From positions 1 to 37,126 of the forward strand of contig DASRYH010000049.1 of the NCBI GenBank assembly GCA_035687245.1: a stretch of 37,126 bases of DNA. The letters are read 5' to 3'. How positions within the stretch are numbered: position 1 is the first letter of the stretch; the number at the start of each line of letters is the position of its first letter. This document shows, piece by piece, positions 7,170-14,885 of the stretch. This stretch comes from DASRYH01 sp035687245. GTDB lineage: Bacteria > Actinomycetota > Coriobacteriia > Anaerosomatales > PHET01. The translations under genes were made by a program, and so were the position numbers. Below the pieces are notes generated by a model. The model had not been told where the DNA came from, did not search any database, and saw nothing but the letters and a program-made list of their open reading frames with translations.

Positions 7170-9298
7170 ACTCCCAGCGCCGCTTGAAGAGCATCGACGA
7201 TCTCGGGATCGAAGTCGGAGCCCGAGCACTCCAGTACGCGGCCGAACGCATCGGCAACCGCCGAGGGACCGCTGACCGACTCGGAGTTGACGACGTAGGC
7301 GTGGGCGACCGCCAAGATGCGCGACTCCACGGGGATCTCATCGCCCAGCAGCCCGTGCGGGTAGCCGCAGCCATCCCAGCGCTCGTCCATCGCGCGAACC
7401 ACCGGAACGATGTCTGAGAGCGCGGAGGACGACAGCATCGCAACGCTCGCCTCGCGACGCGCGCCACTGTCCTCGTCGGCGGTCATGCCGGCCGCGCGCC
7501 ATGGCAGGTTGTCAGCGATCAAACCGGCACCGTGCAGGTGCGCGGCCCACTCGACCCGCCAGGTCGCAGCATCGTCGAGCGCGAGCTGCTGGCACAGCGA
7601 CCTCGCGATGCCAGCAACTTCGGCAGCGTGGATCGCGGCTCGCTCGTCGTGGGCTCGAAGGGCAGCGGACAGCGCACGAGCCGCCCAGTACTGGTTCTCC
7701 TGAGCCATACGCTCCTGTCTACTACCGGCGACGCGCGGGCGGTCGGTCGTGGGGTCGTAGGTCACGACGGCCTCGGTGATCGAGGTCTTGGCCGCGAACA
7801 TAGCGCTTCGTGCCGCGCGCAGAAGCTCGTCGGCGTCGGCGCCGTGATCGGGGAACGTCGCCACCCCCGCTGATGCCGTGAGCGCGCCGGGCTGTGCGCC
7901 TGCTGCAATCGATATCTGATCGACCATTCGGCGAGCCGTGAGCGTGCCCTCCATGACGTCAGCCTCAGGAACTATGATTCCGAAGTCATCGCCGCCCGTA
8001 CGCGCCAGCACACACTCGGGCGTGCAACGGCTCTTGAGCAGTGTGCCCACCTCGCGCAGTAGCCGCTCCCCCTCTTCGTGACCGACGCGTGAGTTCACTT
8101 CGGCAAAGTCGTCGAGGTCGAGCAGGACCACCGACAGCTTGTCACCGTAGCGATCCGCCCGCTCGATCTCTTCGGCAAGCCGGTCGTGGAAGTAGCGGTG
8201 GTTATGCAAGCCGGTGAGCGGGTCACTCACAGAACGGTAGAAGAGCACGCCGTTATCGAGCGCGATCAGCACGCTCCTGCCCAACGTCAGCGCGGTCAGG
8301 GCGGTGAACGCGGCCACGTAGACGAAGTACCAGTCGCTGCCGTGGCTCGCCCGCAAGGCGAGCAGCCCGATGGCGGGCACGCCGACCAGCAGCATCGCGG
8401 GCACGACGGCCGAGAGCCAGCGGCGACGTGCGAGGGCGATAGGAGGCAGGGGCCGCAAACGCCACTCGTCGACCTCCGTGATGCGGTAGACGGCCGCGGC
8501 CATCAACAGCCAGTGCCCGGAGAGCTGAACGAGGTCGAGGATGTGACGCTCGTAGGTGCGTGATGTCTCAGCGGCGGCAGGATACAGCGTTGGCCACAGA
8601 ATGACGCCCACCGCATAGATCATGAACGACACAGCGAACAGGCGGTCCCACCATCGCCAGCGATCGATCTTGAAGCCGACGATGTTGCCCAGGATGCCGA
8701 GGACCATGACGATGCCGAAGACCGGGTAGGCGACGCCAAGAAGTATCTCGCCGGTAGTAGCGCCCGCGGGCTCCATGATCGGACGCACGTAGAACTGGAG
8801 GAGCGCGATCGCGGCGATGATCATCACGGCCAGTCCGTCCAGAATCCAGCGCGCCTTGGTGGCGACCGAACCCACCGAGAAACGGGTGAGTGCTCCGACG
8901 GCTGTGAGCATGAATGCGGCGGCCACACCGTGCAGGATATGGAACGGCCAGCTGACAATTGGCGGACCGGCCGGGTTGATCACGACGACCCAGTAAACGA
9001 GCAGGATCTCGCAGGCGATCAGCGTGATGATCGCACCTGCCAGAGCACCCCAGAAGGTGCGCTCGGCCGCTTCAGATACAGCTCGCGCCTTGAAGCTCCA
9101 CACAACGGTCAGCGTCATCGGGATCAGCATCACGATCTCGAGGGCAAGCAGGCGCGGGAGCGGCGGGATCGAAGAGACGATCAGCGCGTAGTAGGCAGCG
9201 GCGAGCACCGGCAGCGTCGCCCATGCCGAAAAGCGAAGACGGCGAGAACGCTGTCTTCCTAGCACTAGCTGATGATTGTGCAGCGCATCAGACGCCAC
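7166..9298 (-). CDS. Polytopic membrane GGDEF protein with a degenerate HD-GYP domain
   Basis: Cyclic-di-GMP type signalling protein, about 710 residues from the GTG start chosen. Residues 24-350 hold nine or ten hydrophobic segments of no family I recognise. A GGDEF domain follows (about 358-519) with SDPLTGLHNHRYF, LDLDDFAEVNSRVGH and the signature TGGDDFGIIV, so the canonical Glu of GGDEF is Asp. No RxxD inhibitory site precedes it. The C-terminal HD-GYP-like domain (about 534-710) keeps ERWDGCGYPHGLLGDEIP. The metal-binding HD reads HLHGAGLI instead of LLHDIGKI, and the later ADAYDA reads AHAYVV, so phosphodiesterase activity is doubtful. An in-frame ATG exists 78 bases upstream at 9376, but a TATAAT box lies inside that extension, which argues for the GTG start with AGAGGGG before it. 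Confidence 0.85.
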   Translation of the reverse strand: MASDALHNHQLVLGRQRSRRLRFSAWATLPVLAAAYYALIVSSIPPLPRLLALEIVMLIPMTLTVVWSFKARAVSEAAERTFWGALAGAIITLIACEILLVYWVVVINPAGPPIVSWPFHILHGVAAAFMLTAVGALTRFSVGSVATKARWILDGLAVMIIAAIALLQFYVRPIMEPAGATTGEILLGVAYPVFGIVMVLGILGNIVGFKIDRWRWWDRLFAVSFMIYAVGVILWPTLYPAAAETSRTYERHILDLVQLSGHWLLMAAAVYRITEVDEWRLRPLPPIALARRRWLSAVVPAMLLVGVPAIGLLALRASHGSDWYFVYVAAFTALTALTLGRSVLIALDNGVLFYRSVSDPLTGLHNHRYFHDRLAEEIERADRYGDKLSVVLLDLDDFAEVNSRVGHEEGERLLREVGTLLKSRCTPECVLARTGGDDFGIIVPEADVMEGTLTARRMVDQISIAAGAQPGALTASAGVATFPDHGADADELLRAARSAMFAAKTSITEAVVTYDPTTDRPRVAGSRQERMAQENQYWAARALSAALRAHDERAAIHAAEVAGIARSLCQQLALDDAATWRVEWAAHLHGAGLIADNLPWRAAGMTADEDSGARREASVAMLSSSALSDIVPVVRAMDERWDGCGYPHGLLGDEIPVESRILAVAHAYVVNSESVSGPSAVADAFGRVLECSGSDFDPEIVDALQAALGV

Positions 9299-9364
9299 GC
9301 GACTTGGTGTCCCCTCTGGCCGTACAACATGCCGACAAATGTGATTGGCACGCCCCCACACGCG

Positions 9365-9392
9365 ATTATACGGCATGCGGCAGCCCGGTCAG
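9365..9392 (-). promoter_or_regulatory. Promoter of the GGDEF/HD-GYP gene
   Basis: Minus-strand CTGACC (-35, four of six) and a perfect TATAAT (-10) separated by 16 bases. Transcription would start near 9358, giving a leader of about 60 bases to the GTG at 9298. A perfect TATAAT is rare in such GC-rich DNA. Confidence 0.6.
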
Positions 9393-9427
9393 AAGCCTCC
9401 GAGCACGCGAAACGGTGAGCGGAAACC

Positions 9428-10642
9428 CTAGATAAGACCGAGAGCTTTGCCCGACTCGGCGAAAGCCGCAAGCGCTTTGTCTATGTCGGCATCGGTATGC
9501 GTCGACATGAGACAAGTCCGCAGACGGTCCATGCCGCGCGGCACCGCCGGGTGAACGATCGGGCAGACGAAGATGCCGCGGTCGAAGAGCATTCGCGTCA
9601 GATCCATCGTCTTGCCCTCCTCGCCCACGAGGACCGGCACGACGCAGGTGGTCGAGTCCATGGTGTCCCAGCCCTGGGCCTTGAGACCGTCCCCATAGCG
9701 GGCTTGGACGCGGTGGAGCTGCTCGACGCGCCACGGTTCGTCCTCGATGACGTCGAAGGCGGCGATGGCGGCAGCGGTCTGCGCGGGCGGCAATGCAGCC
9801 GAGAAGATGAACGGGCGCGACATGTGGCGCTGGAAGTCGATGAGCCCCTTGTCGCCGGCAAGATAGCCGCCCACGCTCGGGATCGACTTGGAGAGCGTGC
9901 CCATCTTCAGATCGATGGAGCCGATCATGTCGAAGTGCTCCTCGATGCCGTGGCCGGTCGCGCCCAATGAGCCGATCGAGTGCGCCTCGTCCACCATGAG
10001 CCTCGCGCCGTAGCGCTCGCAGAGCTCCTTGGTGCGAGGCAGGTCCATGACGTCGCCATCCATCGAGAAGACCGAATCAGCAACCACGAGGATGGTCCCG
10101 TACTCACCCGCAGCGTTCGCGAGCAGCTTCTCAAGGTGGTCCATGTCGTTGTGACGGTACGTGCGCCACTTTGCCCCGGACAGCAGGCAGCCATCGACGA
10201 TCGAAGCGTGATCGAGCTTGTCCATGAGGATGAGATCACCCGGACCGGTGAGGCCGGTGATGATGGCTATGTTGGTTACGTAGCCGCTCGAGTAGACGCA
10301 GGAGTCTTCACGCTTGGTGAAGCGCGCGATGCGCTCCTCGAGACGCTCGTGAAGGTCAGTTGTTCCGGTGAGCAAGCGAACACCGCCGGCACCGGTGCCG
10401 TAGGTCTCGATCGCCTCGACGGCGGCGGCCTCGATGCGAGGATGACCAATCAGTCCGAGATAGCTGTAGGACGCGAGCTGAACCATCTCGCGTCCATTCT
10501 TCATCTGGACCGTGTGGTTGGTCTTGCCGATCGTGGGCTGCAGGTAGAAGTAGCGATCAGCCGCCTCCAGCGCCGCCTTGCGTGCTGCGTACTCGCCGAT
10601 TCTCTGGTCGATTCCGTCCTGTACGCGCGGCGCTTCGAGCAT
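9428..10642 (-). CDS. Alpha-oxoamine synthase (BioF/Kbl/serine-palmitoyltransferase-like), PLP-dependent
   Basis: Fold-type I PLP enzyme of 404 residues that would condense an amino acid with an acyl-CoA and release CO2. Seen motifs: ASYSYLGL, YGTGAGGVRLLTGTT, the cofactor-stacking DKLDHASIVDGC, VADSVFSMDGDV, VDEAHSIGSLGATGHG and the PLP lysine in MGTLSKSIPSVGGYLAG. The C-terminal GIFVCPIVHPAVPRG followed by RTCLMSTHT resembles bacterial serine palmitoyltransferase-like members more than classical BioF. No biotin, threonine-degradation or acyl-carrier-protein gene is adjacent, so the substrate (pimeloyl, acetyl or long acyl; alanine, glycine or serine) is open. The start MLEAPRVQDG is supported by AGAGGGG seven bases upstream; an in-frame ATG-like extension to 10705 would run through the operator palindrome. 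Confidence 0.85.
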   Translation of the reverse strand: MLEAPRVQDGIDQRIGEYAARKAALEAADRYFYLQPTIGKTNHTVQMKNGREMVQLASYSYLGLIGHPRIEAAAVEAIETYGTGAGGVRLLTGTTDLHERLEERIARFTKREDSCVYSSGYVTNIAIITGLTGPGDLILMDKLDHASIVDGCLLSGAKWRTYRHNDMDHLEKLLANAAGEYGTILVVADSVFSMDGDVMDLPRTKELCERYGARLMVDEAHSIGSLGATGHGIEEHFDMIGSIDLKMGTLSKSIPSVGGYLAGDKGLIDFQRHMSRPFIFSAALPPAQTAAAIAAFDVIEDEPWRVEQLHRVQARYGDGLKAQGWDTMDSTTCVVPVLVGEEGKTMDLTRMLFDRGIFVCPIVHPAVPRGMDRLRTCLMSTHTDADIDKALAAFAESGKALGLI

Positions 10643-10684
10643 GAAACGGCCCCTCTCTACGTCCTGGCTTCGTGAGTTCCCCAG

Positions 10685-10704
10685 TGTGTACAAACTTGTA
10701 CACA
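10685..10704. promoter_or_regulatory. 20-bp perfect palindromic operator upstream of the alpha-oxoamine synthase
   Basis: TGTGTACAA-AC-TTGTACACA is a perfect inverted repeat with 9-base arms and a 2-base centre, 43 bases before the start codon. On the minus strand a weak TTGGCG / TAGGAT promoter ends just upstream of it, so a bound dimeric repressor would cover the transcription start. It does not match the BirA operator as I know it. The cognate regulator is not identified. Confidence 0.65.
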
Positions 10705-10787
10705 TCCTACCACCGGGGCACGCGCGCCAAACCGCGAATCGGGGCCGTTCGTTGTGGTTTTGTTGTGAAGCGGGCCTGCCCCGCTCC

Positions 10788-11837
10788 CTAGAAGAAGCCC
10801 TGCGTCTTCTCCTGTAGCAACCCGGAGTTGATGACCTGCTGGAACGCGCTGGCAGGAATCGTGGAGTCCCAGTGTCCGGTCAGCTTCGCCACGCCGTAGA
10901 TGGCGAGCCAGACTCCGACCACTAGCAGCGGCCAGGCCCACGGCGCGATCCGCACCTTCGAGAACGCCTTGGCCTCGAGGCAACCATCCACCGGGCAGAC
11001 CTTCACACAGTCCATGCAGCCGTCGCACTCGGGTGCCCAGACGCGCTTGACCTTCTCAGGCTCGACGTAGGCGTGACAGACCTTCGTGCACTTCTTGCAG
11101 TGGATGCACGTTTCTTCGTCGCGATCGATGGTGCACGGCGACGCGACGCCGATCGCCGAATAGAGGCCACCCAGCGGGCAGACGTAGCGGCACCAGATGG
11201 GCCCGAGGAACATCGAGATCGCTCCCACGAACAGAATCACGAGAATGTAGACGGGGTCGATCATCATGCCGAGGATCTTCAGGTCCGCGACCCACATATA
11301 GGGCAGCTCACGAAAGCCGACGGCCTCCTCGACCGAGACCACGAGCAGGAACGACATGAAGGCGCCCATGATCAGGTAGCGCAACGCGCGACCGGCGATA
11401 TCGAGCCACTTCGGCAGCTTGAAGTTCTTGCCCAGCAGCCTGCGGCCCAGCGCGGAGAAGGTCTCCCACACGGTGCCTACGGGACAGATCCATCCGCAGA
11501 AGCCTCGCTTGAAGAGCAACGACACCGTGATCGACGCGATAATGATGACAAGCCCTGCAGGCAGGTAGTTGTCCCAGCCGCCTCCCTTGAGAAAGGCGAA
11601 GAAGCTCGTGAAGTGGCCGATGGGCAGGATGCCCGCCGGCGCCTCAGGTCGGTGCACGTACGGACCAGTCCCACGTGCCCACGCTGCGAAGCGGAAGAGC
11701 TGAACGACTGCGTAGACGAAGAAGATGAAGTACGCGCCCTTGACGAACCACCGGCTCGTGACGAAGTCACGGATGCGAATGAGGGTGGAGGGGGCGTTGT
11801 CCGGGCCGGATGCCGGACGCTCAGAAGCCTGACGCAT
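10788..11837 (-). CDS. NapH/MauN-type membrane polyferredoxin
   Basis: Membrane-bound 4Fe-4S protein of 349 residues, resembling NapH and related proteins that relay electrons between quinol and periplasmic or cytoplasmic partners. Five hydrophobic helices are visible at roughly 33-52, 92-110, 150-172, 188-212 and 299-318. Two CxxxCP motifs sit at the membrane edge: CGWICPVG (Cys114, Cys118) and CRYVCPLGG (Cys216, Cys220). Two ferredoxin-type cluster motifs follow: CIHCKKCTKVC (244-254) and CDGCMDCVKVCP (271-281). The last helix comes after the clusters. No napG, nosR or molybdoenzyme gene is adjacent, so its partner is not known. It is divergent from the DJ-1/PfpI gene across 109 bases. A weak AGCGGG/CCCGCT hairpin follows its stop, without a T-run. 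Confidence 0.85.
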   Translation of the reverse strand: MRQASERPASGPDNAPSTLIRIRDFVTSRWFVKGAYFIFFVYAVVQLFRFAAWARGTGPYVHRPEAPAGILPIGHFTSFFAFLKGGGWDNYLPAGLVIIIASITVSLLFKRGFCGWICPVGTVWETFSALGRRLLGKNFKLPKWLDIAGRALRYLIMGAFMSFLLVVSVEEAVGFRELPYMWVADLKILGMMIDPVYILVILFVGAISMFLGPIWCRYVCPLGGLYSAIGVASPCTIDRDEETCIHCKKCTKVCHAYVEPEKVKRVWAPECDGCMDCVKVCPVDGCLEAKAFSKVRIAPWAWPLLVVGVWLAIYGVAKLTGHWDSTIPASAFQQVINSGLLQEKTQGFF

Positions 11838-11902
11838 GCGCTGATGCCTGCCTTTCGCCGTCTTTACGATGGGTGCGGGTGCCGGCCTCGCACGATGCGT
11901 TT

Positions 11903-11912
11903 GGTATATACC
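11903..11912. promoter_or_regulatory. AT-rich palindrome in a divergent promoter region
   Basis: GGTATATACC is a perfect 10-base palindrome between the NapH-like gene and the DJ-1/PfpI gene, the most AT-rich spot there. It contains TATA-like -10 hexamers on both strands, but I see no strong -35 partner. Tentative shared promoter or operator. Confidence 0.25.
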
Positions 11913-11946
11913 TTACTGTCGAAGCGACCGCCGAAGGAGACCGTCG

Positions 11947-12465
11947 ATGACAGATGTAGTCATGGTTATCGCCCCGCAGATCTTCCGGGACGAGGAATAC
12001 GCTGAGCCCAAGGCCGTGCTTGAGGCCCGTGGAGCCTGCATCACCACTGCAAGCACCGCGCCAGGGAAGTGTATAGGAAAGCTCGGCATGGTTGCAGAGG
12101 CTGAGGTCTCCGTTGCCGAAGCCGCAAAGCGCGATTGGGATGCTGTCGTTTTCGTGGGCGGCGCCGGCGCTTCCGTCTTCTTTGACGACGCTTCGGCGCA
12201 TGCGCTTGCGCACCGGGTGCATGAGAGCGCGGGCATCGTGGCCGCCATCTGCATCGCGCCTTCCACCCTCGCCCACGCCGGGTTGCTCGATGGCATCTGC
12301 GCCACGGCATTTCCGACCCAGCGCGAGGACCTGATCGCCCACGGAGCGCAGTGGCTCGAGGACCCCGTGGCGGTGAGCGCGCCCTTCATTACCGCGAACG
12401 GGCCCGAGGCCGCGACGGACTTCGGCGAGCAGGTCGCTGACGCGCTGGGGCTGCCGGAGCTCTAA
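11947..12465 (+). CDS. DJ-1/PfpI family protein
   Basis: A 172-residue single-domain member of the DJ-1/PfpI superfamily, which includes glyoxalases, deglycase-like proteins and chaperones. Residues DVVMVIAPQIFRDEEY form the first strand with the conserved Glu region. KRDWDAVVFVGGAGA forms the second strand-turn, and the nucleophile elbow AAICIAPSTLA (around 96-106) supplies the catalytic cysteine. The residue after Cys is Ile rather than the His found in many PfpI proteases. The ATG was chosen over the longer frame because GAAGGAG lies just upstream and family homology begins there. It converges on the CPBP gene with two bases between stops. A role in carbonyl or oxidative stress is plausible but unproven. 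Confidence 0.87.
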   Translation: MTDVVMVIAPQIFRDEEYAEPKAVLEARGACITTASTAPGKCIGKLGMVAEAEVSVAEAAKRDWDAVVFVGGAGASVFFDDASAHALAHRVHESAGIVAAICIAPSTLAHAGLLDGICATAFPTQREDLIAHGAQWLEDPVAVSAPFITANGPEAATDFGEQVADALGLPEL

Positions 12466-12467
12466 GG

Positions 12468-13478
12468 CTATTGGGCGGCGAACGTCCCGGGCTGTTGCTC
12501 GAGCTCTGCGACGCCTTTGCGAGTGAACCACCAGACGCCGACGGCGGCAATGGCGACTGCCAATCCGCCAGCAACACCCACGGGCACTGCGACGAGTGGA
12601 TGCCTGCCGGCGACGAAGAACAAGAAGAAGCCAGCCGAAGCGTTGTAGGCGCCGTGGATGATAGCCGCAGGCAGCACGGAGTCCGTGTAGAGCCGCGTGC
12701 GCGACAGCAGGAAGCTGAGCGGCACGACCCACACGGCCATCATCCCGATACCGGCGAGCCAGTACTGGCCGTAGTTGAAGCCGAGCACGATGATCGGCGC
12801 GTGCCACAGACCCCACATCACACCAGTGATGAGCGCGGCGCGGTTGCGGCCTAAGGGCTTGAGCTCGTCGGCAAGCACGCCTCGCCAGCCATACTCCTCG
12901 CCGAAGGCGAACAGGCCGTTGATCGAGAAACCGGCAACAAGCCCGCTTACGCCGCCCAGCACCATCAGCAACGGAATCGGCGGCATCGTTGCGCGCATCT
13001 GCGCCAGCGAGCTCTTGGGCACGAACGCAGCCATGTTCGCGACCACTTCCTCCGCGGTGAAGACGAGATGTCCGACCCCTGGGACGTGCAGGAGGTTACC
13101 CAGCACGAAAGTGACGATCAGGTCGAGCGCGTAGATCGACAGCATCGACAGCGCAGAGACCACAAGGATGCGTTTCCAGTTCGCACGGAACTGCGCCCAT
13201 GTCTTGCGGATGAGCGTGGGCCTGCCCGCGATGCGCTCGACGACGAGTCCCGCTACAAGCGGCATCGGCATATAGAAGAAGGCGATGATCAGCTGGAACA
13301 GCGCTACTGCCTCGCCAGTGGCGAAACGCGCTCCGGCGCGTGCCAGAACGAACGCAAGCACGCTCACCATGCCAAGAGCTATCGCGTAGAAGAGGGCCAC
13401 ACGGCCCCACGCCACGTTGGTGGAGCTGCCCTCAATCGGCTCGCCCGCTGCCGAAGGTGCCAGTGTCGTTGTGCTCAT
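12468..13478 (-). CDS. CPBP-family intramembrane metalloprotease (CaaX-protease/Abi type)
   Basis: Integral membrane protein of 336 residues with about eight hydrophobic segments. The three CPBP motifs are visible: EEYGWRG (EExxxR, around 219-225), GVMWGLWHAP with the FxxxH-type histidine, and AAIIHGAYNAS with a further His and Asn. Members cleave prenylated proteins in eukaryotes; bacterial ones take part in bacteriocin self-immunity, peptide maturation or membrane stress. The start overlaps the stop of the upstream SdpI-like gene by ATGA, so it is the third gene of a padR-led operon. That pairing suggests a regulated immunity or envelope-defence unit, though no bacteriocin precursor is visible. 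Confidence 0.85.
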   Translation of the reverse strand: MSTTTLAPSAAGEPIEGSSTNVAWGRVALFYAIALGMVSVLAFVLARAGARFATGEAVALFQLIIAFFYMPMPLVAGLVVERIAGRPTLIRKTWAQFRANWKRILVVSALSMLSIYALDLIVTFVLGNLLHVPGVGHLVFTAEEVVANMAAFVPKSSLAQMRATMPPIPLLMVLGGVSGLVAGFSINGLFAFGEEYGWRGVLADELKPLGRNRAALITGVMWGLWHAPIIVLGFNYGQYWLAGIGMMAVWVVPLSFLLSRTRLYTDSVLPAAIIHGAYNASAGFFLFFVAGRHPLVAVPVGVAGGLAVAIAAVGVWWFTRKGVAELEQQPGTFAAQ

Positions 13479-14416
13479 TGCTGCCTCGCTCCTCGTAGAT
13501 CTCGTTCGATCTCGGCACGCCTTCCGGTGCGTGCGAGTACGGTCAATACCAACAGCGGCGCCACGAATGCGCTCGTCAGGATCAGCGCCGGGGGAAGCCA
13601 TACACTCTCGACACCTGCAACCGTGAACAGCGTTAGCGCCCAGACGGCTGCCGAGATGCCGGACAGGAAAGCCGCGAAGCCCGTCACGGCACCGCGCAGA
13701 AGACGCGGCCTGTCCCTGACGGTCGAGTAGGCCGCCCAGAGTGTAGAGAGGCCCGCGAACAGCGCCAGTGGCATGAACGCCCACTCGGCCGACGCCCAGT
13801 TGTCAGCGTGACCGGCGAGGTTCCAGTGCACGGGCAGGCGCGTCGGCAAGCTCGCCACCGTCACCGCGTACGAGATGACCACGAATGCGAAGAGCGCCAC
13901 AGGCAGCATCAGGCACGCCATGAACGCGGACTCAGGCGTTGAGGCGAACGGTTCGTCTTCGGCGTCCGGCTCGATCCAGCCGAATCGGACGGCCAGCGCG
14001 CCGAAGTTCAGGTCCCACCCGATGCCGAAGACGCGCGGCACGAAGACGTGCGGGTTGGACGGGTCCCACCAGCGCGATGCGACGCGCTCGGCAGTCGGAA
14101 CACGGAACTCGTAAGGAAGCCCGAGTACACGCTTGGTGCGAGCGTCGATGGCGGCCGGGGTCTCGTCGATCGCCGCGGAAGCGTCGACAGCCTCAGCGTA
14201 GTCCGCGGGGTCGCCCAGCTCGGCGAGGACAGCTCTCACTACGTTTATGCCGTCACCGGGCTCGAGCGCCTCGAGCAGATGCGTGGTGACGTCTTCGACC
14301 GTCTCGCCAGCAAGTGCCGGCGCGGCGTCGCTCAGCGCCTCGCGTACGGCATCGAGGTAGGCGGCTACGGCCGCGGCGGATTCGGCAGGCAGCTGGTTGA
14401 AGTCAGTTAGCGACAT
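13475..14416 (-). CDS. HAAS-domain / DUF5808-DUF1648 (SdpI-like) membrane protein
   Basis: A 313-residue protein. Residues 10-75 form a helical HAAS-like signalling region (YLDAVREALSDAAPAL, DVTTHLLEAL, AVLAELGDPADYAEAV). After a linker comes VPRVFGIGWDLNFGALAVRFG, resembling DUF5808, and then membrane helices. The stretch LPTRLPVHWNLAGHADNWAS is the DUF1648 signature seen in SdpI-type immunity and signalling proteins. Four to five hydrophobic helices lie in the second half. It starts in a TGATG overlap with padR and ends in an ATGA overlap with the CPBP gene. HAAS proteins typically sit downstream of PadR repressors, and that is the case here. Function is inferred from context only. The start MSLTDFNQLP is set by the overlap. 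Confidence 0.78.
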   Translation of the reverse strand: MSLTDFNQLPAESAAAVAAYLDAVREALSDAAPALAGETVEDVTTHLLEALEPGDGINVVRAVLAELGDPADYAEAVDASAAIDETPAAIDARTKRVLGLPYEFRVPTAERVASRWWDPSNPHVFVPRVFGIGWDLNFGALAVRFGWIEPDAEDEPFASTPESAFMACLMLPVALFAFVVISYAVTVASLPTRLPVHWNLAGHADNWASAEWAFMPLALFAGLSTLWAAYSTVRDRPRLLRGAVTGFAAFLSGISAAVWALTLFTVAGVESVWLPPALILTSAFVAPLLVLTVLARTGRRAEIERDLRGARQQ

Positions 14417-14757
14417 CAGTCGATACCCTTCAGGAGTCCGTCGATCGTCTTGGATACGCCGTGCCACGCCGACGCCATCTCGGAGAGCTGGGCGCGACCG
14501 GTCGCGGTGAGGCGGTAGTACTTGCGGGGCGGGCCCACAGGCGACTCGCGCCATGACGAGTCGATGACACCCGACTTCTTGAGGCGCGCCATCAGCGGGT
14601 AGACGGTACCCCCGGTGATCGCGAGCTCAGGGTGCGACTTGAGCGTCTCAACGATCTCGGAGCCGTAGCGCTCACGTTCGGCGAGCAAGGAGAGCACGGC
14701 CATCTCGACCACGCCCTTCCTGATCTGCGAAACCCAGCTGTCCGACGCGCTTGGCAC
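14416..14757 (-). CDS. PadR-family transcriptional regulator
   Basis: Winged-helix DNA-binding protein of 113 residues, the usual length of PadR subfamily 2. It shows QIRKGVVEMAVLSLLAERERYGSEIVETL, the recognition region ITGGTVYPLMARLKKSGVI, the wing PVGPPRKYYRLTATGRAQL and a C-terminal dimer helix. The start is GTG, with GAGGAGG ten bases upstream. It is the first gene of an overlapping three-gene operon with an SdpI-like protein and a CPBP protease. The double palindrome 56 bases upstream is the likely autoregulatory operator. No ligand can be read from sequence. Confidence 0.92.
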   Translation of the reverse strand: MPSASDSWVSQIRKGVVEMAVLSLLAERERYGSEIVETLKSHPELAITGGTVYPLMARLKKSGVIDSSWRESPVGPPRKYYRLTATGRAQLSEMASAWHGVSKTIDGLLKGID

Positions 14758-14812
14758 CCGGCCACGACCTCCTCGCCTACCCCACTACTACAGGCGGCAC
14801 ATTACGCCGCGC

Positions 14813-14837
14813 TATCTTGCAATGCAAGGTACCTTGC
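14813..14837. promoter_or_regulatory. Overlapping palindromes, probable PadR operator
   Basis: Two palindromes share one arm. TATCTTGCA-A-TGCAAGGTA (14813-14831) has eight of nine matching positions per arm, and GCAAGGTACCTTGC (14824-14837) is perfect. Together they place three TTGC/GCAA half-sites in 25 bases, in front of padR. The paired-arm form resembles operators found upstream of other PadR genes. A weak TTGCAT-N17-TAATGT promoter would overlap it. Confidence 0.65.
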
Positions 14838-14885
14838 GAAACCCGTAGCAGGATTCGGCGAACGGTTGGCTGTGCGGCGGCAGGC

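Noticed and set aside
9299..9376. N-terminal extension of the GGDEF protein to an ATG at 9376
   Set aside because: The 26 extra residues include a TATAAT promoter element, have no nearby ribosome-binding site and do not resemble membrane or signal sequence.
10750..10787. Terminator after the NapH-like gene
   Set aside because: The AGCGGG/CCCGCT hairpin has only six pairs and no T-run on the minus strand; too weak to call.
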